Shown: piece after piece, positions 25,971 to 33,695 of the stretch
How positions within the stretch are numbered: position 1 is the first letter of the stretch
Layout: each line of letters opens with the position of its first letter
NCBI GenBank assembly: GCA_900546825.1
Contig: UREE01000001.1
Location: forward strand, 1 to 64,000
DNA from: an uncultured Collinsella sp.
Lineage (GTDB): Bacteria > Actinomycetota > Coriobacteriia > Coriobacteriales > Coriobacteriaceae
DNA: 64,000 nt
Direction of reading: 5' to 3'
Program-made: the position numbers and the translations under genes
Notes under the pieces: generated by a model
Told to the model about the DNA's origin: nothing
Databases searched by the model: none
The model's input: only the letters and a program-made list of their open reading frames with translations

Positions 25971-27311
25971 GTGAAGTCCCTCACCTCTTTTGCAAAGCGC
26001 TCAGCCCAGCTTGCCGCCGGCTTTGTCTGCGCTATCGCCCTTGCCGCTGGCGCGCCCACCGTCGCCGGCGCCCAAGTGCTCACGACCGACAATGTTTGCG
26101 GCAAAACCGCCGATGCGCGCGGCATCACGGCCGAAAACCTGCCCGATATCGATGCGACCAATGCCCTCGTCATGGGCAAAGACGGCACCGTCTACTATGC
26201 CCGCGGCGCCGATGAGCAGGTCAAGATTGCCTCGATCACCAAGGTCATGACCGCAATCCTAACCGTCGAGAATTGCAAGATGGACGAGAAGGTCACGGTG
26301 AGCAACGCCGCAGCCACCGTGGGCAATTCAACAGCCGGCCTACTCGAAGGCGACGAGCTCACCGTGGAGCAGGCACTGCGCGGCCTGATGATTCCCTCGG
26401 GCAACGACGCCGCCATCGTGCTCGCCGAATATGTGGGCAAGAAGATCGACCCTAAGACCAAAGACGCCGAGGCAACATTTGTGAAAGCCATGAACGAGCG
26501 CGCTAAGAAGCTCGGTTGCACCGGCACGCTTTTTGAAAACCCGCATGGTCTGGACTTTGATGAGTGGGCTGGCGATATGCACTCAACCGCACACGACGTA
26601 GCGCTGATGATGCAAGAGGCCATGAAAAACGACACGATCCGCGAGGTCGTAGCGAGCGAGGATTCCTGGATCGAGGTCACGGGCGCCGACGGCACCGACC
26701 ATTCGCATTCCATGGACACGCATAACTATTTGCTAGGCCAAGATGGCAACATCGGTGGCAAGACCGGCACCACCGATGATGCAGGCTATTGCTTTACGGG
26801 TGCCTACAACCGCGATGGCGACGAGATCTACACCGTCGTTTTGAACTCCACCACCACCGACCAGCGCTTTACCGATACCGCAACCCTTGCCAATTGGTAC
26901 TACGGTCACAAGGTGACGGTCGCAATCGCCAACACGCAGGAAAAGACCGCCAACGGCAACCCGCTTATGGCGCGCATTGGCCAAACCGACTGGACGGATA
27001 AGACGATCGACGCCACGCTCGCCGATCCTACGGCGCAAGCGACCGTGTTTTCCCTTGCCGGCGAGGTGACCGAAAAGGTTAGCTACGACGATCTTTCGGG
27101 CACGGTGCATGTGGGCGACAAGGTGGGCAGCGTTACGCTCAAGCAGGATGGCACCAAGATCGCCGTCATGGACCTGGTTGCCGACGAGGAAGGCGCAGGG
27201 CCGAATCCCATTGAATGGCTGCTCGTGAAGCTCGATCGCTTGGGCCGTCGCATCGACAACCGCCCACTCACGGCAGAAAGCGAGACCGTCGCCAAGGCGC
27301 CCGAGGTGTAG
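25971..27311 (+). CDS. D-alanyl-D-alanine carboxypeptidase (PBP5/DacA type)
   Basis: Serine peptidase that trims the terminal D-Ala of peptidoglycan stem peptides. Peptidase S11 motifs are present: SITKVMT (nucleophile Ser and Lys), SGNDAAIVLAEY (SxN) and GGKTGTTDDAG (KTG). A signal peptide or anchor (AAGFVCAIALAAGAPTVAGA) follows the basic N terminus, and a ~110-residue PBP5-C-like domain closes the protein. There is no C-terminal membrane helix, though the tail is basic (DRLGRRIDNR). GTG at 25971 (446 residues) is chosen because TATACT precedes it. ATGs at 25860 and 25902 are in frame. It is divergent from the VanRS-like pair. Confidence 0.9.
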   Translation: MKSLTSFAKRSAQLAAGFVCAIALAAGAPTVAGAQVLTTDNVCGKTADARGITAENLPDIDATNALVMGKDGTVYYARGADEQVKIASITKVMTAILTVENCKMDEKVTVSNAAATVGNSTAGLLEGDELTVEQALRGLMIPSGNDAAIVLAEYVGKKIDPKTKDAEATFVKAMNERAKKLGCTGTLFENPHGLDFDEWAGDMHSTAHDVALMMQEAMKNDTIREVVASEDSWIEVTGADGTDHSHSMDTHNYLLGQDGNIGGKTGTTDDAGYCFTGAYNRDGDEIYTVVLNSTTTDQRFTDTATLANWYYGHKVTVAIANTQEKTANGNPLMARIGQTDWTDKTIDATLADPTAQATVFSLAGEVTEKVSYDDLSGTVHVGDKVGSVTLKQDGTKIAVMDLVADEEGAGPNPIEWLLVKLDRLGRRIDNRPLTAESETVAKAPEV

Positions 27312-27335
27312 GGCGCAAGAATAATAAGTCCACTG

Positions 27336-27368
27336 AAAGGAGGCGTCCGAAAGGATGCCTCCTTTTTT
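27336..27368 (+). terminator. Terminator of the carboxypeptidase gene
   Basis: AAAGGAGGC/GCCTCCTTT hairpin followed by six T, 25 bases after the stop. Confidence 0.9.
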
Positions 27369-27370
27369 GA

Positions 27371-27392
27371 GGGTTCGAATCCCCAGCCGCCA
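27371..27392 (+). other. Inverted tRNA T-arm and CCA remnant
   Basis: GGGTTCGAATCCCC followed by AGCCGCCA on the plus strand reads like the T-arm and 3' end of a tRNA with no 5' body. The first 16-17 bases equal the T-arm of the adjacent minus-strand tRNA-Ser, so it is an inverted copy of part of that gene, placed just past its terminator. Comparable remnants lie at 30355-30366 and 35333-35344 next to tRNA-Arg and tRNA-Leu. Confidence 0.6.
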
Positions 27393-27402
27393 TTCTTGAT
27401 AA

Positions 27403-27431
27403 TAAAAAGGGCCCCAAATGGGACCCTTCTT
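27403..27431 (-). terminator. tRNA-Ser terminator
   Basis: On the minus strand AAGGGTCCC, a short loop, then GGGGCCCTTTTT, beginning 12 bases after the tRNA 3' end. Confidence 0.85.
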
Positions 27432-27442
27432 CAAATTCGTAC

Positions 27443-27533
27443 TGGCGGAGAGCTGGGGATTCGAACCCCAGATGCCCTTTTGGGGCATACTCGCTTAGCA
27501 GGCGAGCACCTTCGGCCTCTCGGTCAGCTCTCC
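27443..27533 (-). tRNA. tRNA-Ser (anticodon GCU)
   Basis: 91 bases including an encoded CCA. The acceptor GGAGAGC pairs with GCTCTCC, the anticodon loop holds GCT for AGC/AGU codons, and the long variable arm (TATGCCCCAAAAGGGCAT) is class II as expected for Ser. The T-arm is GGGGTTCGAATCCCC. Confidence 0.97.
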
Positions 27534-27625
27534 GTAACAGCCGTTCTATAGTAACCAAACAGCCAAGGATGAGCAAGAGGAAATTTTCTAATTGCCTAGC
27601 AGCCTTTCCTTCTTGAAAGCTTCGC

Positions 27626-30067
27626 CTACCCCAGCGAGCGGTTGAGGGAGCCGAGCTCGTCGTTGCCCATGGTGCGCCACATTTGGAAGATACAACCGCG
27701 CGCCAGGAAAAAGAAACCGTTGTCGACCAGTTGCACAGCGGCATCTGCCAGCTGATTCGTCACGGCGGACACTGGCGGCAGCTCTAGTCCAGCCTTGTGG
27801 ATGGTCTCGACCGCTTCCTCGAACGTCGGAGGCCCGCTGACGCCCATCTCGTTCATAAGGCCCTGCATTTCTTCCAGCGCGCTGCTGCCCGACTCCTCGC
27901 CGCGCGGCACCAGACGGTAACAAGCCAGCGCCAGGTCGAGCTGATCGCAATTCCAATAGGCAAACGCCAAGCGATAGAACAGGTAGCCGATTGCAGAACG
28001 ATCGCTGGCAATACGTAGGCCGTGGCGCGCCACCTCGATAATCTCGTCAAAGCGCTCCAGACGCGCAAGCACGTTGATGAGCGCAAAGTGCGACTGCATG
28101 GACGAGCGCGCCAGATCGTAAAGATGGCGCACCTCGGGCAGTGCTCGTTCAAAGTCCTCTTGCTCGGCGTAAAAGCTGCAGATCTCGTGCTGGGCAAAGT
28201 ACAGCGCATCGGGCGCACGAAGGATTCGCACAGAGCGGTCTTCTTCCAACACCGGTAGCACCATGCGCACCAGCTGGTTATCGCAAAACTGCGTTTGAAC
28301 CGGACCTGTCGCCAAAAGCTCGGCGACGGCGCACTTAGCCTCCAACTCCTCAACAAGACGGGAAAAGCCTTCAAAAGCACCTGTACGGTCGACTTTTGCC
28401 TGCTCGCGCAATTCAACAACACGGGCCACGTATGGGTCGTCGTCCTCTTCCATGACCTCCAGCTCGTCAGCCGTATCGGCAAGCAGCAGATCGCGCAGCG
28501 CCGGCGGCAGCATGCGATGGTCATCACGCGGACGAGCATGAACCTCCGCAGGTTCAATCGTCTCCGGAGCGGTTGACTCATATGCCTCAAGCACACGCTT
28601 GCACGGCATATCGTCCATGTCCATGCTCTCAAGATCCTTGGCGACAGGCACGCAATCGGCCAGATAGGCCGCGCGCCCAAAGAAATACGTTGCAACAACG
28701 CGCTCGCCCTGCTCACTGTCGGGAGCAGCAATCTGCACATAGCAGCGCGTGATGCAGGTGCCCGCGGCAAAACACGCTGCCGCAAGCGTGAGTGCCACGC
28801 GCGCATCGTGCTCCGCGGCCCAGATCGCACGCGCGTCCTCGTCCAACTCGCGCCAGGCGTCATCTTGAGCGTCGTATTCACGTTGCGGCATGGCATCAAC
28901 GACAGACTGCCCAAACCGAACGAGCATGATCCCTTCGGCAACGTTGGCCCGATAGGTATAGTCGAGCCGCGTGACCACGTTAAGTGCCTCGACAATACGC
29001 GCGAAGCGGGTACGCACATCCCACTCACCGCCCGGCTGGCAAGCCACCGTACCCGGTTTGCCCCACGGGTTATCGCTCGAGGCCGTATCAAGCAGTCGGG
29101 GAACATCGTTGGTCGTCTTGGCGATATGCCACGCATCAAAGAGCGCGCAGCCCTCAAGGCTCGGCGAGGATGCCGCAGGGACCAATCCGGCCCCGATGTG
29201 CTCAAGGATGCCGGAGAGACGGTTAAGACGGCACTCGATGGCAAGCAGCATGTCAATCTCGTCCCGGTCCAGCAGGCTGCGATCAAAATTGAGATAGAAA
29301 AGCTTTGAGCGATCGATGCGAGCCAGGCTCATCTCGGACTTAGCGGCGATGGTGCGCAAGCGAGGCAAGTCAATTTCACTCATAAGGGCGGCGGCATAGC
29401 GCTCGATACCGCTCGGATTCTCGGCATGGTCAACGCGGTAGAGCAGCGTCTCGATAGCGTCAGGTAGCGGTGTCGTGTTAAAGCCCAAAAACACCTCGAC
29501 CGGCTCGGGCAACTTTACGAGCTTGATCTTGTCGACAACGTTTTGCATACCCTCGTCGAGTCCGTCGGCGTCCGCCGTGCTCGCAATGGTATTTTCGGAG
29601 TCAGCGAATATCACGTAGCGCAGGAACATCGATGCCATGAACTCACCGTAAGGAAGGGAGCGGGTCGAATTCCATGTCTCGTGATCGGACTGTTCGCGCA
29701 TGGGACCTTCGGGAGAGCCGACGGTTCGCGCGCACGCGCGCATCGTGCCGTTTGCTCCCCTCACCATAATCTCACCAATACCGGAGTCCGACTCGTCAAG
29801 GACCAGTTCCATGTCGGGATCGTTGGGCAGCGGAGCCTCGCTGACGGGGCGGTCCACCTTGCACACCTCACCCGAAACGCTTACGTAGCCCAAAAGCGAC
29901 ACATGGCTTTTGCCAACGAATTCGACGACATAACAAGATTCATGCTGATCCTCGCCAAAGAGTTTCCAGACCACGCCATATGAGCGTCCCGCAGGCTGCT
30001 CGGGCATCGCCGGAAAGCGCTTCTTGGGATCGAGAAACCTGAGCTTGTATGTCGGACGCTCTGCCAC
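27626..30067 (-). CDS. Large protein of unknown function with TPR-like C-terminal part
   Basis: An 813-residue soluble, acidic protein that I do not recognise. There is no signal peptide or membrane helix. The first ~180 residues look beta-rich (YKLRFLDPKKRFPAMP, then YVVEFVGKSHVSLLGYVSVSG). The middle is helical. Residues about 640-740 contain helix pairs resembling tetratricopeptide repeats (FALINVLARLERFDEIIEVARHG; YRLAFAYWNCDQLDLALACY). Very acidic stretches (MEEDDDP) occur near residue 560. The start is a GTG at 30067 with AGGGTGA upstream. It lies alone between tRNA-Ser and tRNA-Arg. A lineage-specific scaffold or regulatory protein is possible, but no function is claimed. Confidence 0.8.
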   Translation of the reverse strand: MAERPTYKLRFLDPKKRFPAMPEQPAGRSYGVVWKLFGEDQHESCYVVEFVGKSHVSLLGYVSVSGEVCKVDRPVSEAPLPNDPDMELVLDESDSGIGEIMVRGANGTMRACARTVGSPEGPMREQSDHETWNSTRSLPYGEFMASMFLRYVIFADSENTIASTADADGLDEGMQNVVDKIKLVKLPEPVEVFLGFNTTPLPDAIETLLYRVDHAENPSGIERYAAALMSEIDLPRLRTIAAKSEMSLARIDRSKLFYLNFDRSLLDRDEIDMLLAIECRLNRLSGILEHIGAGLVPAASSPSLEGCALFDAWHIAKTTNDVPRLLDTASSDNPWGKPGTVACQPGGEWDVRTRFARIVEALNVVTRLDYTYRANVAEGIMLVRFGQSVVDAMPQREYDAQDDAWRELDEDARAIWAAEHDARVALTLAAACFAAGTCITRCYVQIAAPDSEQGERVVATYFFGRAAYLADCVPVAKDLESMDMDDMPCKRVLEAYESTAPETIEPAEVHARPRDDHRMLPPALRDLLLADTADELEVMEEDDDPYVARVVELREQAKVDRTGAFEGFSRLVEELEAKCAVAELLATGPVQTQFCDNQLVRMVLPVLEEDRSVRILRAPDALYFAQHEICSFYAEQEDFERALPEVRHLYDLARSSMQSHFALINVLARLERFDEIIEVARHGLRIASDRSAIGYLFYRLAFAYWNCDQLDLALACYRLVPRGEESGSSALEEMQGLMNEMGVSGPPTFEEAVETIHKAGLELPPVSAVTNQLADAAVQLVDNGFFFLARGCIFQMWRTMGNDELGSLNRSLG

Positions 30068-30190
30068 GGAATATCACCCTGATCGGTCGCTTGAAGAAGG
30101 AGTGGTCGCGAATAAGTCGCGACATCTACTCGGAATCTTACACGAGTCGACAGGAAATCGTCCCTTTGGACGAAAGCACTCAAGCTGGCG

Positions 30191-30250
30191 CAAAAGAAAA
30201 GCCCCCGTTGCCGGGAGCTTTAATCTCAAATGGTGCGGCGTATAGGATTC
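30191..30250 (-). repeat. Duplicated tRNA-Arg 3' end plus terminator
   Basis: These 60 bases repeat those at 30381-30441 (terminator hairpin, spacer, then the last ~19 bases of tRNA-Arg with CCA) at about 85% identity. The copy stops exactly in the T-loop, after GGATTC, and has no tRNA body. The two copies are spaced 191 bases apart. Confidence 0.9.
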
Positions 30251-30366
30251 CGCGCATCCGCTGCGCGGATCCGCACCGGCTTCGCCCGCCTGCCGGCGGA
30301 CTCGCCCGCTCGCTAAAAACGCTCCGCGTTTTCTTGACGCTCGCGCCTCGACCGAGGTTCGAATCC
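30251..30366. mobile_element. Core of tRNA-linked repeat element (Arg copy)
   Basis: A ~115-bp segment closely matching 35228-35344 next to tRNA-Leu. The longest identical block is 37 bases (30308-30344 with 35288-35324), and CGCGGATCCGCACCGGC (30264-30280) is also identical, all in the same register without gaps. It has a small hairpin with AAAACGC/GCGTTTT arms and ends with AGGTTCGAATCC, an inverted copy of the T-arm of the neighbouring tRNA-Arg. It has no open frame or integrase, so if mobile it is non-autonomous. Confidence 0.6.
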
Positions 30367-30381
30367 ATGCGGTGGCGGCAT

Positions 30382-30410
30382 AAAAGAAAAGCCCCCGTTG
30401 CCGGAGGCTT
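30382..30410 (-). terminator. tRNA-Arg terminator
   Basis: On the minus strand AAGCCTCCGGCAACGGGGGCTTTTC forms a hairpin with a T-rich end, 12 bases past the tRNA. It is duplicated at 30192-30220. Confidence 0.8.
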
Positions 30411-30421
30411 TCAATTTCAAT

Positions 30422-30498
30422 TGGTGCGGCGTATAGGATTCGAACCTATGACGTTCTGATTCGTAGTCAGACCCTCTATCCAGCTGAGGTAACGCCGC
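30422..30498 (-). tRNA. tRNA-Arg (anticodon ACG)
   Basis: 77 bases with encoded CCA. The acceptor GCGGCGT pairs with ACGCCGC, the anticodon stem TCTGA/TCAGA encloses ACG, and the T-arm is ATAGGTTCGAATCCTAT. The A34 is expected to be edited to inosine to read CGN codons. Confidence 0.97.
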
Positions 30499-30575
30499 AG
30501 CGCAAGACATATAAAACCACTTTAGCTTATTGGAGTCAAGCACAATTTCAAACTTTTTTGTGGAACGCAGTCTTG

Positions 30576-30953
30576 TCATGCTGCTCCGCATATACCGCCA
30601 TTCCCCGTACGATCGATTGGCTTTTCGATCACGTCAAACTTAGCATCAAGTTCCCTCAGGAGCGATCTCACCCGCTGGGCACAATCATAATCGGCAAACG
30701 AGATGCTCAACATGCGAGCAACCTGATTAGATGTCTGGACCCCATAGAAATGCTCTAGGGCCACAAGCCCCTCGTGCGCCACAAACGTCTCAACCACATG
30801 AGGCGACTCCTCGTAGCACCATTGCGTCAACGGCCCCTCGCTCGTCTGTCGAACCACCAGGCCACCCATGCCAGACGGCTCACACGTCACAAGCAGGTAC
30901 TCCCCGCCCTCGTCGCTCTCAAACAAAACCACCCGATCATCAAACAGCTCCAT
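30576..30953 (-). CDS. Conserved-looking hypothetical protein, 125 aa
   Basis: A small acidic cytoplasmic protein (starts MELFDDRVVLFESDEGGEYLLVT) with no recognised motif. The ATG at 30953 has AAAGGGG at good spacing and the codon use matches its neighbours, so it is likely a real gene. The C-terminal half (SFADYDCAQRVRSLLRELDAKFDVIEKP) looks like a helix packing on a small sheet. It lies alone between tRNA-Arg and serS. No function is proposed. Confidence 0.7.
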   Translation of the reverse strand: MELFDDRVVLFESDEGGEYLLVTCEPSGMGGLVVRQTSEGPLTQWCYEESPHVVETFVAHEGLVALEHFYGVQTSNQVARMLSISFADYDCAQRVRSLLRELDAKFDVIEKPIDRTGNGGICGAA

Positions 30954-31072
30954 CGCGTCCCCTTTCTCTCGCTCTTATTTAGCAAAAGCATAGCAGGTAG
31001 ATGGCTGTATACAGAACAGTTGTTCGTGTGTTTTCTATTGAGCTGTCCGCACAGCATGGTATGGCCGCACAC

Positions 31073-31101
31073 AAAAAGGGCACCCCAAAAAGGAGTGCCC
31101 T
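31073..31101 (-). terminator. serS terminator
   Basis: On the minus strand AGGGCAC, a loop, GTGCCCT and TTTT, 24 bases past the serS stop. Confidence 0.85.
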
Positions 31102-31124
31102 AGCAAATCGCTTATGCAGCCAAT

Positions 31125-32408
31125 CTACGCGACCGGCTCGATCTTCTCGAGGCCGCCCATGTAGGGACGCAGAACCTCGGGGATCGTGATGGTGCCGTCA
31201 GCGTTCTGGTAGTTCTCCAGAATGGCTGCCATGGTACGGCCAGCCGGCAGACCGGAACCGTTGAGGGTGTGCAGATAGCGCGAACCCTTGAAGTTCTCGG
31301 GGTCGCGATACTTGATGTTGGCGCGACGGGCCTGGAAGTCACCGCAGTTGGAGCAGGAGCTGATCTCCTTGTAGGCGTTGTAGCTCGGCAGCCAGACCTC
31401 GATGTCGTAGGTCTGACGGGCAGAGAAGCCCAAGTCGCCGGTGCACAGGCTAATCACGCGATACGGAAGACCCAGCTGCTGCAGCAGGAACTCGGCCTCG
31501 GCGGTCATGCTCTCGAGCTCCTTGTCGGACTCCTCCGGCTTGGCAAACTTGACCATCTCGACCTTGTCGAACTCGTGCTGGCGAATGATGCCGCGGGTAT
31601 CGCGACCAGCGGAGCCGGCCTCCTCGCGGAAGCAGGGGGTGAAGGCGGTGTAGCGGCGCGGCAGGGTATCGGCGTCGAGGACCTCACCGGCGTGCAGGTT
31701 GGTGAGCACGACCTCGGCGGTGGGGATCAGGAAGTTGTCGCCCGAGACGTGATAGGCGTCGTCCTCGAACTTGGGCAGCTGGCCCGTGCCGAACATGGTC
31801 TGACGCTTGACGACGATGGGCGGCCACCACTCCTTAAAACCACGGCTGGTGTGCGTATCGAGGAAGAAGTTGATGAGGGCGCGCTCAAGACGGGCGCCGG
31901 CGCCACCGAGAACGGTGAAGCGGCTGCCGGAGAGCTTGTTGCCGCGCTCGAAGTCAAGGATGTCGAGATCGGTGCCCAGATCCCAGTGCGGCTTAAAGTC
32001 GAAGTCGAACTCGCGCGGGGTGCCCCAACGACGGCGTTCGATGTTCTCGTCCTCGTCCTTGCCGTACGGCGTGGCCTCGCAAGGAATGTTGGGCAGGTGA
32101 GCCATGAAGTCGTACTGCTCCTGCTCGAGGGCGGTGCGGCGCTCGGCCAGACCGTCAATTTTCTCGTTGACGGCGCGCACGGCCTCTTTGGCGGCCTCGG
32201 CCTCGTCCTTCTTGCCCTCCTTCATCAGGGCGCCGATCTTCTTGGACTCGGCATTGCGCGTGGCTTGAAGTTCCTCGACCTCGGTGATGACGGCACGACG
32301 CTCGTCGTCGAGCTCAAAGAACTTCTCGCGATCCCAAGACGTCTGGCGGTTAGCCATGGCGACATCGATGGCATCGGGGTTCTCGCGAACAAACTTGATA
32401 TCAAGCAT
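31125..32408 (-). CDS. serS: Seryl-tRNA synthetase
   Basis: Class II synthetase charging tRNA-Ser. The 427-residue product has an N-terminal antiparallel coiled coil (residues ~30-100, rich in Glu/Lys/Ala) that grips the long variable arm. Motif 2 is PCFREEAGSAGRDTRG with HEFDKVEM, and motif 3 is NGSGLPAGRTMAAILE. The ATG at 32408 is chosen because GGAGG sits 8 bases upstream. The in-frame ATG at 32435 lacks one. A divergent small gene starts 112 bases away and shares the intergenic region. Confidence 0.95.
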   Translation of the reverse strand: MLDIKFVRENPDAIDVAMANRQTSWDREKFFELDDERRAVITEVEELQATRNAESKKIGALMKEGKKDEAEAAKEAVRAVNEKIDGLAERRTALEQEQYDFMAHLPNIPCEATPYGKDEDENIERRRWGTPREFDFDFKPHWDLGTDLDILDFERGNKLSGSRFTVLGGAGARLERALINFFLDTHTSRGFKEWWPPIVVKRQTMFGTGQLPKFEDDAYHVSGDNFLIPTAEVVLTNLHAGEVLDADTLPRRYTAFTPCFREEAGSAGRDTRGIIRQHEFDKVEMVKFAKPEESDKELESMTAEAEFLLQQLGLPYRVISLCTGDLGFSARQTYDIEVWLPSYNAYKEISSCSNCGDFQARRANIKYRDPENFKGSRYLHTLNGSGLPAGRTMAAILENYQNADGTITIPEVLRPYMGGLEKIEPVA

Positions 32409-32438
32409 TAGATCCTCCGGCGATATACATTCCATTTA

Positions 32439-32475
32439 GGTTGCAACCTTGTACATGTATGGGCAAGTATATACT
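32439..32475. promoter_or_regulatory. Divergent promoter region between serS and the 57-aa gene
   Basis: The palindrome GGTTGCAACC lies at 32439-32448. For the plus-strand gene TTGTAC (32449-32454) and TATACT (32470-32475), 15 bases apart, are a plausible -35/-10 pair. For serS, TTGCAA and a TATATC lie on the other strand. I see no T-box leader. Confidence 0.4.
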
Positions 32476-32519
32476 TATGAGCGTTTACGACCCAACTCAA
32501 CTACGCAAGAAGGCACCCA

Positions 32520-32693
32520 ATGGACGCAGTTTTTTCCTTTTTGTTTGGCACCCGCACCGGTTTTGCCATCCTTTTCGCCGGCGGCATCCTGCTGTTTGCG
32601 ATTATTGCCTTTGTAATGGAGAAGCGCACCCATAAGATGTATGTCGACCGCGGCCCCAAGTCCGAGGACGAAGAAGACAGCTTCTGGGACTAA
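32520..32693 (+). CDS. Small single-pass membrane protein, 57 aa
   Basis: ATG at 32520 to TAA at 32693. The protein starts MDAVFSFLFG, has one strongly hydrophobic helix (about residues 14-33, FAILFAGGILLFAIIAFVM) and a charged tail rich in Asp/Glu ending DSFWD. AGAAGG precedes the ATG by 7 bases and a promoter-like pair lies upstream. The hydrophobic helix followed by a basic KRTHK stop-transfer segment predicts an N-out, C-in topology. Function unknown. It is the only plus-strand gene between 27.3 and 56.5 kb. Confidence 0.7.
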   Translation: MDAVFSFLFGTRTGFAILFAGGILLFAIIAFVMEKRTHKMYVDRGPKSEDEEDSFWD

Positions 32694-32699
32694 CCTGCC

Positions 32700-32855
32700 A
32701 AAAAGGGACAGGTTTATTTTGGTCGGTTTTATCTGGGCAAACGCAAGTGCCTCGCAACTGGAATTGAGCCAGTTGCGGGGCACTTTTCGCTAAAAGGACA
32801 AAACCGCAGGAAAAACCTGCCAACATAAACCTGTCCCTTTTTTGGTCGGTTTTAC
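32700..32855. repeat. Nested palindrome between convergent genes
   Basis: Outer perfect 17-bp arms (32700-32716, AAAAAGGGACAGGTTTA, with 32826-32842) enclose an inner stem (GTGCC..CAACTGG with CCAGTTG..GGCAC). A direct repeat TTTTGGTCGGTTTTA occurs at 32717 and 32840. It separates the small plus-strand gene from proC and can terminate both. Confidence 0.75.
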
Positions 32856-33622
32856 TGGAGGGTTGCGTCGATTGCCTTGACCAGGGCGCTGCGCATGCCG
32901 GCGTCCTCGAGCGCAACGACGCCCTTGATGGTGGCACCACCGGGCGAGCATACGGCATCCTTCATCGCCGCAGGATGCTGGCCAGTTGCAAGCTGCAGCT
33001 TTGCCGTACCCAGCACCATCTGGCTCACAATGCGATAAGCATCCGCACGCGGGATACCGTGCTTGACCGCCGCATCGCCCAGGGCCTCGATTGCCATGGC
33101 GACAAACGCCGGAGCGCAACCACCCACCGTGCCGCCCACAAACAGCAGGCTTGTGTCGAGCTCGACGACAGCGCCAAGCTTACCGAGCAGGTCGAGCACC
33201 ACAGCACGCTGCTCGTCGTTAAGCGTCGAAGCCTTCTCGCAGGCGATGACGCCCTCGCCCACCGAAACCGGCGTGTTGGGCACCGTCGAGATATGCGCGA
33301 CGCCCGGCAGGACCTGCTCCCACTTGGCACTGTCCCAGGTCCAGGCAACCGACAGAACGACCTTTTTGGCAAGAGCATCCTTGAGCGGGGCGAATACCTT
33401 CTCGATCATGTACGGTTTGACCGCAGCGACCACGATATCGGATGCGGCGACAACCTCGGCGGCATCGTGGCAGGCGACCATGCCGCGCGCCTCGCAGCGC
33501 TCAACCAGCGCGTCGTAGCGACCCGCGCAGGCGCACATGTCGCTCGCAGCTACACCGGCAGCGATCCAGCCATCGGCCATAGCGCTCGCCATATTGCCAA
33601 AACCGACAAATCCAATCTTCAT
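32852..33622 (-). CDS. proC: Pyrroline-5-carboxylate reductase
   Basis: Last step of proline synthesis, NAD(P)H-dependent. The 256-residue product begins MKIGFVGFGNMASAM (Rossmann GxGxxA/G). It contains VVAAVKPYMIEKV and the C-terminal P5CR signature around the segment TVGGCAPAFVAMAIEALGDA and the SPGGATIKGV end. Length fits the family (~265). It stands alone, with no proA or proB nearby. Confidence 0.93.
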   Translation of the reverse strand: MKIGFVGFGNMASAMADGWIAAGVAASDMCACAGRYDALVERCEARGMVACHDAAEVVAASDIVVAAVKPYMIEKVFAPLKDALAKKVVLSVAWTWDSAKWEQVLPGVAHISTVPNTPVSVGEGVIACEKASTLNDEQRAVVLDLLGKLGAVVELDTSLLFVGGTVGGCAPAFVAMAIEALGDAAVKHGIPRADAYRIVSQMVLGTAKLQLATGQHPAAMKDAVCSPGGATIKGVVALEDAGMRSALVKAIDATLQ

Positions 33623-33695
33623 ATCTCATAGTCCTTTCAGACACATTCCTCAAAACGAAAGGTATTGTCCCACGCCATTGTTTCGTATTGCCGAC

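Noticed and set aside
23814..27311. Vancomycin-resistance cluster
   Set aside because: Only the two-component pair and a carboxypeptidase are present. The vanH, ligase and vanX genes needed for D-Lac or D-Ser precursors are absent.
26733..27488. 251-residue minus-strand frame running through tRNA-Ser
   Set aside because: It crosses a terminator and a tRNA and lies antisense to the carboxypeptidase gene.
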